This document shows positions 24,689-37,900 of a stretch of DNA of 64,000 nt, piece after piece. The notes below the pieces were generated by a model. It was not told the DNA's origin and did not search any database. It was given only the letters and a program-made list of their open reading frames with translations. Numbering within the stretch: position 1 is the first letter of the stretch; each line of letters begins with the position of its first letter. The DNA is from Fomes fomentarius (Eukaryota > Basidiomycota > Agaricomycetes > Polyporales > Polyporaceae), in the NCBI GenBank assembly GCA_022606135.1, contig JABYQN010000001.1:4154001-4218000 (forward strand), in the 5' to 3' direction. The position numbers and the translations under genes were made by a program.

Positions 24689-26254
24689 ATGGACGTCGAC
24701 GACCACGGCAGCTCGCCCACGCACTCTCCTGCACCTGGCACGGTGGACGATTGGGACCCGCAAATGCATGGGACACACGAGGACGCCGCTCCGCAGACCC
24801 AACAGACACAAACGCAGGCACGCACCGCGTCCTTTAGGAAGCCGACACCGTTGACCGCACCCATCATCGCCATGCCTTCTCCATCTACACCACCCCCGGA
24901 GATGCCGAACCCTATGCCACTATCTGTGCCGCACACACCGTCGATCCTCTATAGTGCTTCTACCGCCCCCCTCCGACCACGGCGAGCGTAACGACATGGG
25001 TCCCCGCGCAGATGCAGGTGCAGAGTCCGACAGCCGGCGCGCCACCCGCCCCCGTCGTCACGGGCCCTTCACGCATCACGATGCCCTCACACGACTCGAT
25101 CCCGGAGTCCTACCAGGAGGAGCAGAGCGGCACGTCTGGGCAAGAAAACGGCGCGCCCTCTCGCAGGTTCAGCAGCAACACGGGCGGTCGCAGCCATGCC
25201 TCAACGGTCGGATCCGGGAATGGGGCCGGGATTGGAAGCGGCGGTGGAGGGAATGGCCACGAGCATGCAGGAGGGAGCGGCGGTGGAAACTACGGACCCA
25301 CTGCAAGCGTTCGCCGCCCAGCACGCGCGATCAGCTACAACGACACCCCGCGCCAGGCCGACCGCTATCCGGTGCCACCTCCCAAGACCTATACGGTGCC
25401 GACGACACCGATTGGCATGGGGCCGGGAAGCGGGATGGCGATAGACCTCAATCCAGAAGGTATGCTTTCGCGCCGGTCAGACCTTGATTGGATCGTGCCG
25501 AATGTGGGGCGCGCAGGTGCCATGCATGGAGGTACCAGGCGGAGCGAGGCATCCGTCCCGACACTCTTCTCGGGCACGGGCGAGAAGTCTGTGGGGGAGC
25601 GGATCCAGCCTACGTTGGACGCCGCGAATAAGGAGCTTGTGAGGACGGAGGCAAGAGGTGCGTGATGGCCTTGTGCATTTGTGAATTGTTGCAGCGTGGG
25701 GTACTGAGCTCGTCATCGGGGGTATTCTTCCACGTTCACAGCGAAGTACAATGGGTGGGCGTTGAACGTGGCTATCGGCGCCCAAGTCGTCTTGGGTGCA
25801 CTGACTACGGGTGTCGCAGCTGCGACGACAGGGAAGCAGGTGAGTACGCAACACATTCTCCCCCGCTTCCTTTTATCCCGCTCTCCCCTCCTTCGTGATA
25901 CCTGTCCCATCATGGGCACGCCGCACAACGAGTACTCACCTCGGCTGCCCGCAGACATCCATCGCCACGTCCATCTTGGGCGGGCTCTCCACGCTTGCGG
26001 CGTCCTATCTCGCGAAATCGCGCGGGTCGAACGAGCCCGAGGAGTCCACGCGGAAGGCGCAGGACCTCAAGTCGTTCATCCGCGACTGCGAGGCGTTCAA
26101 GCTCGACTGCGGGCACGTGTACGGGCAGACGCAGGACCATATGATCAACCGCTATCGGAGGCGGTTCGAGGAGATCCTCGGGAACGGCGTCGAGGGCGTG
26201 GGCGATGACGTGAAGGTGAACAAGGTTCAGAAGGAGAAGCCTTCTCCCGCGTGA
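24689..26254 (+). CDS. Fungal SLATT-domain membrane protein (frame broken once)
   Basis: The C-terminal third matches the fungal SLATT family (SMODS and SLOG associating 2TM effector domain). Membrane helix 1 is NVAIGAQVVLGALTTGVAAA, helix 2 is SIATSILGGLSTLAASYLA, followed by the helical RKAQDLKSFIRDCEAFKLDC and a basic tail. The N-terminal two thirds are disordered, rich in Pro, Gly, Ser and Gln. Exons: 24689-25657, 25709-25839, 25955-26254, with introns of 51 and 115 nt. The first exon changes register near the six-C run at 24966-24971: upstream residues read in one frame and downstream (from about TTASVTTWVPAQMQVQ) in another; one more C would give about 466 aa. A weak intron (24926-25011) could also restore the frame. 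Bacterial SLATT proteins are thought to act as membrane effectors; the role in fungi is unknown. Confidence 0.8.
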
Positions 26255-28047
26255 AGTGCCCTCATTCGTGCTGAACGTGCGCAGCTTGGAGGTCTTGCAT
26301 CGTGCCAACCGTGCCAGGTGGGGTGCAATGCGCAAGTCGTGAATGTGCGACGTGTGTTGGACGCATGACTCGTGATCATATACACAGTAACTTACTACAC
26401 TATCTTTATGCTCGCAGGGGGATGTGCGGCGTGGCGGCGCTATCGATCATTCGTTTTTAAGAGTAGTGTACAGCGTAATGCAATGGACTTGACTTTAGAT
26501 ACGCTCTGTGAAGTGCTCTTCTAACCTCCTCTTCAGGATCGAATTGCATTTCTTTGCTGAGGGGACGTCGTAGTACTGGGATCCGTACACTCTCTAAAGT
26601 TTGTCCTGGAATGAGTGTGATGCTCCGAAGAACTTGATGCATTAGCACGCTTTTCAAGTTGTATGCCTTCGTAAAGAGCAATGATGAGTTAGAGCGTCGT
26701 GCCGCCGCACAGCGACGTCGACATATGCAAAGTTCAATGACAGTGATCTCAATCCTCCCCGCCGACACGGCAATCCGAGAACGGCGAACGACTCAGCGTT
26801 TATAGAGAATGTCAAACTAGACTCAACGTCACTTTCCTACAAGCAGCAGAGTCCTTTCCTGGCAAGAGCGGTGTACGTAGCAGTGAGCTAGGGAGAGCTT
26901 GAGGCTGGAGACTCGCAATTTCCATGAGGCTGGACGCGGTCACGTGTAAGATAGAGCGCGCGCGACGCGTTCTATTATTCCGTGGCAAACCCGAGAAAGC
27001 TCCGAGTACCTATATTAGACCTTGTCAGTACGAACCCCACTGCCAGTCCCGCAGCTGGTTCGAACACCTTCCTTGGGAGCTCGCGGGCCTTTGAGATAAG
27101 GAGATCTGGTGCTTATCCCTTCGGTCGACGGTGAGGACTGTGGAGCTTCGTTATAAGTAGTACTTGGCGGTGGTAGAGGTTCTTCAACATGAGCCAGAAC
27201 TTTCAAGACACGCCTCATGCGTGTGCTGGGCGTGTGTGAATACCGTTCATTACATACTGTATAGATTCACTTGCATGACGAGGCTGTCAAGTAAGCCTAC
27301 TATACAGCTCTTTTGTTCATCTTACCAACACATATCGACTCCGACTCCTTCAAGGTGCAGTCGGCAGGTCGATTGAGCTTGGATTCCGATAGAGAACCCC
27401 CTGTATGGATGAGTAAGCTCAGGTCGATTCTAGTACGACCTCAACGATGTTCAACGTTGAACGTTTGAACTTCCGAGGAGAGGGATTACCAAGCGTGCAG
27501 GGTGCTAGCGTGGTTAGTCAGCGACTGGGCGCTACACGAAAAAAACGCACGGCGGTTCTCAACCTGGGGGCCGCTTTCCTGAGCTTGACTTCACGGTCTC
27601 AGGCATTTGTTGATTTCTCATCTGCGAAAGCCCATGCGGCGATTGGCTGCTGCACATTCCAGAGTCTTCCGACGCGTTTCAAAGCGCATATTCCAACTGA
27701 TAGCCCGACCGGAGGCGGCGAGTGCCCCCGCCTAGCTGTGATATCGATATGACTCGCAAGATTGCGACAGCGTGCGCGGCTGCGCTGTCGAGAAGATACC
27801 CTCGCTAATAGTGCTAAGTCAGGGTCGAGCGGCGCGCGAGCTGAGTCTATGGTATGTATAAAAGATCGGCGGGCGGATTTGGCAGTTTCTTGTCCATCTC
27901 TTTGTCCACGACCCCCTCACGACTCTCTCCAGTGTACTTTAAACAAAGGCCATTTAGGCCGTCCCCTCGAGCTTAAGCTTGAGCTGTCGTCCCCTCCTCG
28001 AGGAATACCACGTACTCCCCAAAAGCCCTCCCGGACTCGACTTAGAC
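26255..28047. other. Intergenic region upstream of the MFS transporter
   Basis: No gene can be supported. A GATAAG (27095-27100) faces a CTTATC (27112-27117), a pair of inverted GATA-factor-like sites about 950 bp before the transporter start; weak on its own. A TATA box lies at 27857-27864. Confidence 0.5.
27857..27864 (+). promoter_or_regulatory. TATA box of the DHA2-like MFS transporter
   Basis: TATAAAAG, 184 bp before the ATG at 28048 and followed by a CT-rich stretch (27888-27930), which together look like a fungal core promoter and leader. Confidence 0.5.
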
Positions 28048-30237
28048 ATGCTCGCTCCTCCAACCCCTTCTCCGTCGACGGTGCTTTCCCCAGCACAGAC
28101 CCTCGTCGATGGCCGCGTCCCGCAGAAGTACTCAACCGCACGCCGCTATGTGCTCCTCATCATCTTCTGCCTCGCGCAGTTCCTGGACGCGTTCAACAAC
28201 TCGGCTCTCTTCTCCGCCATCCCTGCCCTCGTCACTTCGCTCGACATGACCGAGGCCGAGTCGACCTGGATCATCAGCGCGTTCCAGCTCACGTTCGCGT
28301 CCTTCCTGCTCATCGTGGGTGCTCCCTTATCGTCCGCTGCGGTCAGCCCGGGCTCTGATGTTTTACGTGCTTCGTTACGTTCTAATTGCAGAGCGGGCGC
28401 ATCAGCGACGTCTACAACCCTAGTGAGCCTCGACGCCTAATTTTTCAATGGCGGAGCGGAGCCGGCTGACCCTTCTCCGTAATAGAGTTTGCGTTTATCG
28501 GCGGTGTCGCTGGCCTCGGCGTCCTCTCTATCGGCGCCGGCTTTGTCAATGGCAAAATCCCGCTCATCCTGTTGCGCGCGCTCAGCGGTATCGGTGAGTG
28601 CTCGAGACCATTACGTAGCGTAGGTCGTCATGGAGGACTTACCCGTGATGTCCACAGCGGCCTCGATGACCATTCCCTCCGCACTGACGCTCCTGGTCAA
28701 TGTCTTCACGGAGCCATCAGAACAGGCGCGCGCCATCGGTGTCTTCGGCGGCTGTGGTGCCGTTGGAAACGGTGAGAAAAGGCTCGGAGAGTGTTCGCTG
28801 AGCAGGCACTCACTTCGAATTTTCGTATCATCGTACAGTGCTCGGCTTGATTATTGGCGCCATCTTTGTGCAGTTCGCCTCCTGGTCCTGGGTGTTCTGG
28901 TTTGTGGCGCTCGTATGCATGCCCATCGCGGCGGTCTGCGTCGTCCTCATTCCGAAGCAAGAGCCACGCGTGGACGACATCGCTGCACGGGGAGGTGCTC
29001 GGTGGAAGAGCTTGGACATCATAGGGGTGTCCATCCTAACAGGTGTGTCTATTTCCTCTATTGGAACTGTACCCGTCTACTTCTCCAATGTGAAACTCGG
29101 AACGCTAACCTTGGCTGACTCGTGTTCTTCGCAGTCGCCCTGATCCTCTTCATCTTCGCTATCACGTCTGGTACAACTGAAGGATGGGGCTCGGCAGCCG
29201 TCATAGCACCGCTCATCATTGCGGTCTTCCTCGTTGGGGCTTTCTTCTATTACGAGACGACCATCCCGACCGACCGTGCCGCAATCCCCCCACAAACGTG
29301 GTTCTTGCCGAACTTTATGGTTTTGTTCTTCACCGCGCTTTTGCCGTTCTTCTGGTGGACGACCGTGTTCACGATCTACACGACCTTTTGGCAGAACGTC
29401 TGGCACTGGAGCGCTATATCGATGGCGATTCACATGTACGTGCCCGTTCCGGTGCCACCTCTCGCGTGCGGTTCGGGCTGACGTGGTTGGTGTTAGGCTT
29501 CCCATTGGTGTGCTGGCGTTCGCAATGAGCTTCACCGGCTCGCTCTCTCGCTTCATCAACTCGAAGTGGATCATCCTCACCGGCGAGGGCATGTGCATCA
29601 TCGCGACGATCCTCTTCGCCTTCGCCGACAGCCCCGACAAGTACTGGCCGTACATCTTCCCCGCGTTCGTGCTTGGCTCTGGCGGTGCTATGCTCGCGTA
29701 CACGCACACAAAGTGAGTGTGTCTTCGTGTTTGGCCTCTCACCTCATACTCGATGCTGAGCGTGCTAACTCTCTACTACGTAGCATTGCGATCTTCCGCA
29801 CGAGCCCGTCCTCAATGGCTGGTACGGTCGGGGCGATCTTCAACGGCGCACTGCAGCTCGGCTCGGCCATCGGCATCTCCGCCGTTGGGTCCGTCGAGTC
29901 CAGCGTCGAGAAGACGCATGGCGGGCCAGAGGCGTATGCCGGTCGCGCTGCCGCGTTCTGGTTCCTTCTCGCGATCGTGGGCGCAGAGTTCATCTCGTTG
30001 TCGGTCTTCTACCGTATCGGCAAAGAGGGCACAGTGGAGAACGTTGAGCAGAAGGAGAAGACGCTCGAGGAGGCGGAGTCGGAGGAGGTCGTCGTGGAGA
30101 AGGGCCTCAAATTTGCTGATGGCCAGACCGACTCGGACATGGGCAAGGGCGAATCCGAGACGGAGTCACCGGTCGACAGCGAGCCTCACACGACCGTGAG
30201 CGAGTTGCCGGTCCTGAAGGGAGACGACAACGTATAG
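28048..30237 (+). CDS. MFS transporter, DHA2-like (drug/proton antiporter type)
   Basis: Integral membrane transporter of the major facilitator superfamily. Eight exons: 28048-28314, 28392-28422, 28486-28593, 28658-28771, 28839-29042, 29135-29435, 29497-29712, 29784-30237, all GT..AG with consistent phase; 564 aa. The first helix region (RRYVLLIIFCLAQFLDAFNN) is followed by ESTWIISAFQLTFASFLLI and the loop motif SGRISDVYNPKFAFIGG (motif A type). Later come SMTIPSALTLLV, the GLIIGAIFVQ helix with SWSWVFWF, and further helices up to about residue 470. A long acidic, Glu-rich hydrophilic tail (about 90 residues) follows the last helix (FWFLLAIVGAEFISLSVFY). Substrate is unknown; relatives export toxic compounds or amino-acid-like drugs. 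The ATG at 28048 is the first in the exon; the open frame upstream has no ATG. Confidence 0.93.
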
Positions 30238-31628
30238 GCTTTCTGGTAGTTTTCAGTTCTTCTTGGTATTCTTTGGATGTCACGGGCGCGTTCTCTCCCG
30301 TCTTGGGTCTTGGTTTCTGCTCCTGCAATGCTGTGATATAGATAGAGTGATGCATACTCGGTAGAATATATAGATAGACTACATGTACTTACGCATGTAT
30401 CCATAGTTCACGCTTTCGACGTTAATGACAGAAAGATCTTGCACTTGAACAGGTACAGCGCAGGGTCCCGGTTACGCTTTAAGTTTCAATGCCTGGCGCT
30501 CAGTATCATATGAGGCTGGAGCGAGACGACAGATATAAGCAGAGCTCGGAACCGTAGGGAAGGCATTTGTTTGATAGCGACTCACAAGCTAGCATGGGGC
30601 GCGTCGTAGAGGGCAGCGTGGAGTGTGTAATCGCAGGTGAGTCTGCTCTTAACCCTTGATGCGCATCCGACAGATAGCCGACATGTACGCGGCCAGCCAT
30701 CGTTGGAGGTGTCGCGGCGACGATTGCCTGTTTGACTTGTGGACTATGTTGCACATGAGTAGGCGTCGACTCGGATTGGTAGAGGTGATACCCGCGGTGT
30801 ATGTTAATGGTCATCACGTAGGGCTACTATAGCATGATACGTCGCGGAGGCTCTGCTAGTGGGGACTCGAGGAGGTGCCGACATTTCATGCACACATCAG
30901 GTCGTGGACTTTCAAGGAAAGGGCCCCGCTCGGACTGGGGGCTTATTGACTCCGGAGTTATCGGAGATCGTAGTAAAACAGATTAGATTAGATTGTGTCA
31001 TAATCAATTTGGCTGTCCACGAGCGTCATCTAGTTTCCCTGCATGGTCGACTCGGAAAAGTTATCACCGTGGTGACTGTAGCGTCACTCGAGTCTCGCTC
31101 GTTCATTGCAATTCCATCCGTCTCGCATTCGCGAAATTGCTCGCGAGGGTATGTGGACTGTCTCTGGCCGTCGGTGCCTCACAGGTACGCAATCTCGCTG
31201 ATAGATTTTCTCCCATCTTAGATATCTTTGTTCAGCTCCCTTGTCAACGTCAAGTGCTGTCATGGGCATAATTAAGAGGAACGTAGTGCATCTGCTACAG
31301 CCAAGTTATTTTGTCGCTTTGGCGATATTCATGCGGAGACTTATGCTCTGTGAAGCTACCAGTTCATTGTCTCTCCTGGCAAAGCCTCCAATTGGGAGAA
31401 GATCTCTGAGTACGCGCGTGCACAGGGACGCTCAAAAGCTTCGCGTACCATAACACACCGCGAGACCCAGGCGTTGAATGACATGTTCACAAATGCCTAC
31501 AGGGGCCTTGCGGCGTAAGACCCGCAGTTCACCGCGGGAGTTCGGTCGGCCGCGCTGGGGAAAAAGAAAAAGGCATGTCGCTACCAAGTCATCCGTGTTA
31601 TAGGAGGGTGTTCTCAACATATCTGCAG
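30238..31628. other. Intergenic region downstream of the MFS transporter
   Basis: Short ORFs only, none with a recognisable domain. A TATATAGATAG stretch at about 30366-30376 is in the 3' flank. Nothing else seen. Confidence 0.5.
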
Positions 31629-31820
31629 GTCAAGGTGTACCACCCGCCAACCCCCGGCAAGCGCAAGAACGCGAAGCCTGGCGATGCGGCTGTGATCGCA
31701 CAGTCAGATACCCCCGTTGCTCCTACCGCAGCCCCGCTGCCAGCAGACGATAGCGCACGCTCGGCCGCAGAAGGAGCGAAGCAACAAGAAGGCTCGTCAT
31801 GGGCTCGTCCGAACGACTAG
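31629..31820 (+). other. Orphan coding-like last exon
   Basis: After a plausible acceptor (ATATCTGCAG, 31619-31628) a 63-codon frame runs to TAG at 31818-31820. It begins VKVYHPPTPGKRKNAKPGD and continues Ala/Pro/Ser-rich to SSWARPND. GC-rich codon choice looks like that of real genes here, yet no upstream exon can be joined with confidence. It ends 99 bp from the convergent stop of the sacsin-like gene. It may be the remnant of a gene, or the last exon of one whose other exons I fail to recognise. Confidence 0.3.
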
Positions 31821-31919
31821 TATATATGTCAATATACGAGAGACTGGAAGTTGCCGATGTGTTGTACAGATACATGTCAAGTCGGATGCTGCGCGAAGAT
31901 ACGAGATGCCGGTCGAACA

Positions 31920-34900
31920 TCAAGAAGCCATATCGTCCAACGCGTCCCATTCTATCATCTCCTCGAGCACGAACGCGTTCTCCTGGCTGAATTCTTCTAC
32001 CTTCTCCAGAAGCAGTGTCGCACCCACCTCCCGTGCATAGTCGCGAACTGTGGAAGAGAGATGAGTTGCGTGACCCAACATCAGACGGCAGTACTACGTA
32101 CGCTCTAGGAATGTTCCAGGGGTGATGGTCGCGACCAACAGACGTTCAGCCTGTTCTTGGACTTTGCTCATCTCCCACCTGTGCGAGAGCTGCAAAAGAG
32201 ACAGCAGAGTCTCGCGATTCTGGTCCTGCTGGAAATGCCCGGTATAAACGTAGTCTGCAAGAACACTTATGAGAGACCCGTTGGTGACCTCTATAGAAGT
32301 ATATGAGGGATTACCGATGATCAAACGAGCACACTGGAGCTCGACTTCAGTTTGCAGTCGGATCACGATCGGTTGCTGCGCCGATGCCGGTCCGCTCTCT
32401 TCGAGGTCGCCGCAGAACATGTTGTGGAAGTACTCGCTCGCAGTCGCCAAGATTACACGATGTGCATACGCGCCATCTCGGTCCCCGTGGCCAGAATCGA
32501 CCTTGAGCATGAAGACGACATCGGTGAGTAGTTGGCTCTGGCGGAGTCCGTCGAAAGAGGCACGCAAACGGGCAAGCTCGTCTTCGGCTGGGGTCAGAGA
32601 AACTGCAGGAGCCGTGGGGATCTTGATCTCCCCTGCACCACTGGCGAGCAGCAGCTTGCGGAAGGGTCTGAGGAAACCGCGCACTTCTTGTCGTTCGTCC
32701 TCGTCTGGTACGTTGAACATGATCCGGTTCGCCGAACAGAACTGCCAGCGCTCTGAGGACGGATTGTTGACATTCAGGAACAGAGGTTCCCGCCTGTGAC
32801 ACAGTAGGTAGGACTTGGCCTCAACGGACTGCTCGTTGAGGTACTCGTATGTGGCCTTGATGTCCTTCAGAAGCTCGGGGTCATTGGGATGTTGGGGAGC
32901 GATCTTAACAGCAAGGACGAGAAGATGCTTGACCTACATTTGGATGAGTCGTGACGATCTCCCTAGTATCGTGAGCAAAGGAGTTTACGCACCACTTCCT
33001 CCACTGAGGGAATACCGAGTGTTTCATCTGCCAGGAGAAGCCTTCTATCGGTCCCATCTGGAAGCATTGCACGCTGAGTCCAAGCAATGCTAGAGTGCTC
33101 GTGACGGAGGACCTGTCTCGGAGTCACCAGGAATGGTAACGACGTAGTGACATAGTCCGGCGGCAGGAAAGTGGTAGAGCCCCCAATCCGTCTGGACGAA
33201 TGTCTGGGAATGAAGGCATACGAGTCCAAGCGTCTCCACAACGAGTCATCATCAACCTCTTTCAGGAGCTGCGTGCTATACCACCTGAATATCACATTAC
33301 ACCTCTCCAAGTCCTCGAGACTATCCCACTCGAAGTCCTCGTGGATAGCCTCGACACATGCGACGAAGCTTTGGAACGTCAAGGCTTTTCGCAACCCAAG
33401 GTCGACCAATTTGTCCTCATATGACCGCAGCTCTGAGTGAACGAAGTTGCGGGGACGATGCGCAAAGGCGGCCTGAAATTCGGGAACGGCGGAACTATAG
33501 ACAGAACTGATCTTCACCAGATCGAGGTCCTGATTGGGGAGCATCAATTTAGAACATGAGGCTAGGTTGGTGAGGTCCCGAAGTAGCAGACGCAGGATAT
33601 TTTCCAGGAGGACGCGATACTTGCTGAGCATGCCGTGACTGCTGAGATGTGTAGGAAAACTGAGATGATCGATGAATTCTGCCGTAGACATAGGCTTTGC
33701 ATCGGAGAATTTTTCGAGTTCTGGCGACCATTCCACATAATAGAGCGAAGAATCCTTGTAGAGGAAAAGCGCAATGTGCGAGATGGATATGATTCCACTG
33801 GGGAGAATTCGGACCACGGGGTCTGTCAGCGAGCGGAAGGATGGAGGACCGGTCCTGTGATGAGCCGTCCATATGGGAAGTTTAGGTGCAATGTCAAGGG
33901 GGATCGACTGGGTTCGATCCAGATGCTTGATGTTCTCTCTGACCCACTTCGCGATTTGTGCCCGTTCGTTGTTCGTCAGTGCCCCAAACCGCTGATCCAT
34001 GCATCCACGCGAGTCGACATGAGCGAAGAACTCCATGACCCGCTTGAGATCGAAGGAGACGGCTTGTAGGCGCTGGGTCAATTCATACGGGATGTTGCTG
34101 CTGCCGAGACTAGTCGATCGGAGGAACTCGGCACCGAGTTTTCGAAGAGGTTCAACAAGGTCTTGAGCTGTTGAAAAAACTGAGGGATATCCGATGACTG
34201 GGAGTGAGACTGCCTTGCTCAAGGAGATGAATGTGTCTTCCTCAACGGTGGGAACAAGAGGGAACGAAGCCAGGTCGCCGAGTGTAGGGGGCTTATCGAG
34301 CGTCTTGAACAAACTCCAGAAAGCATCGATCCAATCTCGTTGAGCCTTGGAGACAAGGCGGCGATCCGCAGGAGGAAAGACGTCCCTCACAAGGTCAACG
34401 ATTGCAGGACCACTGAACACTTCGACGTTTAGGCCCTTTTCCAGAAGTAACTTGGGATCCATCTCTGGATGTAGGAAACGCCTAGCGGGGAAGACTGGCC
34501 AAGGAAGTATGTTGTGCAGCCGCCGAGGCTCAACGTACACAGATGATTGACCGGACCACCCAAGATAGGCCAAAGTCCCATCTGCGAGTGGCAACAGGGG
34601 AAGGTGTATCAACTTGGCCGGTGAGACCTCTGGGTCCTCCAAGATATAGGCAACGATCTTGTTAATGTCGCGTGCAACGAGTTCTTGGCGGCGGTATGCG
34701 TCCAAGAAGAGTTTTTCGGGTCGGTGCGAAAGAAGATCAAAGATGTATCGAGAAGCTACTTGCTTGATCTGGGTTTTGAGCAATTTGGAGCAGACATGGA
34801 CAGGAAGCTCGACGAGGTCGTCCGGGCACAGCAGGCTGATAACCTTCTCGATGACGTGCGGTTCACTCCCACTGCGGATGACCGCAGACGATGGGACGAG

Positions 34901-37900
34901 AAGACGACCGGTAATACTCCGGAAAACCTGGCGCGACGAGGCTAACAAACAGCTATCAGCGTACACGGTTTTCACCACGGCTCGGGAGAGAGGATGATCG
35001 GTGTGGACTGGCCAGGGAGGAGTAGCGTTGGGAAAGTCTGAAGCCCATGATTCCAAGGCAAATAACCACAGCGAAGGAAGCATGGATGAAAGCAACCAGT
35101 GGTTGAATTTGGAATCCTCGTTCAGATCCCCGTCTCCGTCCCATCGAACGCTGCGCCTGTCCTCGGCCAACACAAAGGAAGCGTGTACATGCATTGGGAG
35201 TGAGGTAATGATTGGCAAAGGCAGAGATGAGAAGAAGAAGTGCTTCCGCGACGACTTGAGGGACGTGAGGATTTCTCCTGCCAGAGCAACACTGACTTGC
35301 TTGATACGATGCCTTGTGGTCACAGCGGTTGCCCATTCAGGATACGAAGCGCTGGGGATCACGGCCGTGAAGACCCGCCACGTGGTCTCGACTGGTGGTC
35401 GACTGTCAATCCCTTGTACGATAGAGAGGTCCTGAAGTGTGTAGGTACAGCCGGGCTGCTGGACGGGAAGATGACGCTTAACAAACGTGGTCCACAAGGG
35501 AAGGCGTCTGCCACTTATCCACGCTGCCGTTTTGTTGACGGCAACGAAGAAGAGAGAGCGTGTGGCCACTGATTGGTACGACACAAGCATCTCGTCCACT
35601 TCGTAATGTAGAAGCGGTCGCTTCGACAGAGCGCTCTTGCTGGCCTGCTCTCTGCTTCTCAGTGGTAGGCGAATAATTGTCTACATGTGATATGTGCCCA
35701 AGTTAGAGGATGCCGATAGCAAATGAGAGCTATGCTAACCCCATGATACTTGCAGTGGGTATCCTGGAAGCCAAACAGCCCGTGGAATAACCGCAAGTGT
35801 CCTGGATAGAGCCTACAATGAAGAATGTGTCAGTACGCAAGATCGGTATGACCAGTGATGTCTATGCCATACCGCTTGACGTCCTCCAATCGCATAACAT
35901 ACGAGTTCCTATTTAACTCTTCGGGCAAATTGCATCCTGACGGATCGAGTAACATCAAGTATGAGCCTGAAAGGATCATGGCAAGCTGGGTTCAAGACAC
36001 AATCGAGTCGTGAGACGATGAGAGTTGACTGCGACGTATGGTAGTCGTACCTCTGAGAAATGGTAGAATGAGAGAGCGCCGAGTCCAAATCGCCCTATGC
36101 TTGCATCTTGATCCTCCTTCCCTCCACGACCTATACGACAAACGCCCAATATGTCATCCTCGGTGAACTCGGCATCATTGTGCACAACGAGGGCTGAGCC
36201 ACGACAGAACTGAGCCATGTTGTTGCTCAGCAGGGTCGAATGGAATGCTTCTGAAGCGCGGGCCGGATCGTTGTCGAGCATTAAATTGAACTCCGTTGCC
36301 CCAGCGTCGGCAGCATTAGCGAGGAACTCGTTGAACGCTTGACCAATATCGTACGCTCCCAACACGTTGGAAATGCGTGTAGTTAGGTTTTCTCGCATGT
36401 CCTCTCCAACGAAGGGAACAGGGGTGAGGTTGAGGGAACCCAACGACGCGATTTGCATCTCGCCACGCAGTGAAGGCGGGACAGAGGGATGAATTTGCAC
36501 TTTGCCCTCTGGGAGCTGGTGTCGAACTGCCCTTGAGCCGAGGTCGTTATAGAAGAGGTCGCAAGGTTTATGCAGGGCATCATCGACACCAGGAACGAGC
36601 AAGGACGAGCGCTCGTCTTTCAGCGAGGCAAAATCAAGAGCCTTGAGTAACTCGACGCTATCCGACACGACATGAACAGATGGGAGCTCTCGGTCTAGCA
36701 TATGAAGTTGGCGAAGAATTGCAGTATTCGATGGCCTAAGACCACAGTCAGCTCCCTACATATGTCTACATGTGGATTGAAAGACAAACCGATTTGTGCA
36801 ACCGATCTTGACCAAGAACTCCTTGACGCCTTTGTTCTGCTGGAGTTCGAGCAAAATCTGTCCGAAACCTCGCAGGCGTGAGTCAAGTTCGAAGACTGCG
36901 AAGGAGGGTTCCATGAGTGCTCTTCCGCCCGTTGGAACACACCGCTGCTGGCTCAGTAAGCCTCTTATCTCCGCCAATTGCCCGGCTGATAGAGCTCGCT
37001 GCCCGAACTCGCTTATGAGCGCAAAGAGGTAGACATGGTGGTCTGACCCATCGGGCTCTGCCAGCAAGCGGCGCAACTGCTCAATGAGCGTGCCCAGGGG
37101 AACGGGATCGAGCCACCCAAGCAATCGCCGCAGATTCTTGTTCTTAAGCGGTTTCTCCATGGCCAGTAATGGCATGACGCGGTCGCACAACAATCGAGAC
37201 TTGGCATCGCGGGTATCCAGAGGCTTCCGCAGACCCTCTCGGGTCGGGATCCACGCGAGCTCCGCTTCATACCGCAGCCCAGCGCAGCTCAACCAGGTCG
37301 CATCCCAAACACGCAGCAAGCGGCGCGCGGCGTCTAGTGCGACAGACGCGTCTCGATGGTTGGCGATGTATCGGATTCTGTCTGTTACATAGCTCCAATC
37401 AAGCTCCTGGCGAAGGAGCTGGAGCTCAACAAGGGCGACAATAAGTCCAGAATTGACATCGAAGATGGTGTTAAGATCGCCTCGAGGAACGATGTCTGCA
37501 ATGGGCGACCGGGGATCGATCACGTCCTTCGGCGGGGCCAGACGCGTGCCATTGCCTACAGGGACAATGGAGCTCGCGCGCAGCTTTTCCATGATGGGAG
37601 ACGTCCCAAATTCACGACGTTCGGCGATAAACCGGAGAACACGGAGACGAGTTGTTGAAGACTGCTGCTCGATATTGTCGACAAGGAGCTGAAGCAAGCA
37701 CGTCTCTGAGAGCACATTGACGGTGGCCGCAAAATCGATATGTTCCAGAAGCCGTTGTTCTTCAGGGGAGCGGTGCACGAACACCACATTCTCGATAGAG
37801 GGTAGGGGCAGCACTAGCTGCTCAGGGTCCAGGAGACTGTATATTTTGGCATTGCGAGGAATGGAAGACGGCTGAACCGTGACTGAGCCTGTGATGGGGT

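Noticed and set aside
27095..27117. Inverted GATA-factor sites before the MFS transporter
   Set aside because: GATAAG is frequent by chance and the pair is 930 bp from the start codon; kept only as a remark.
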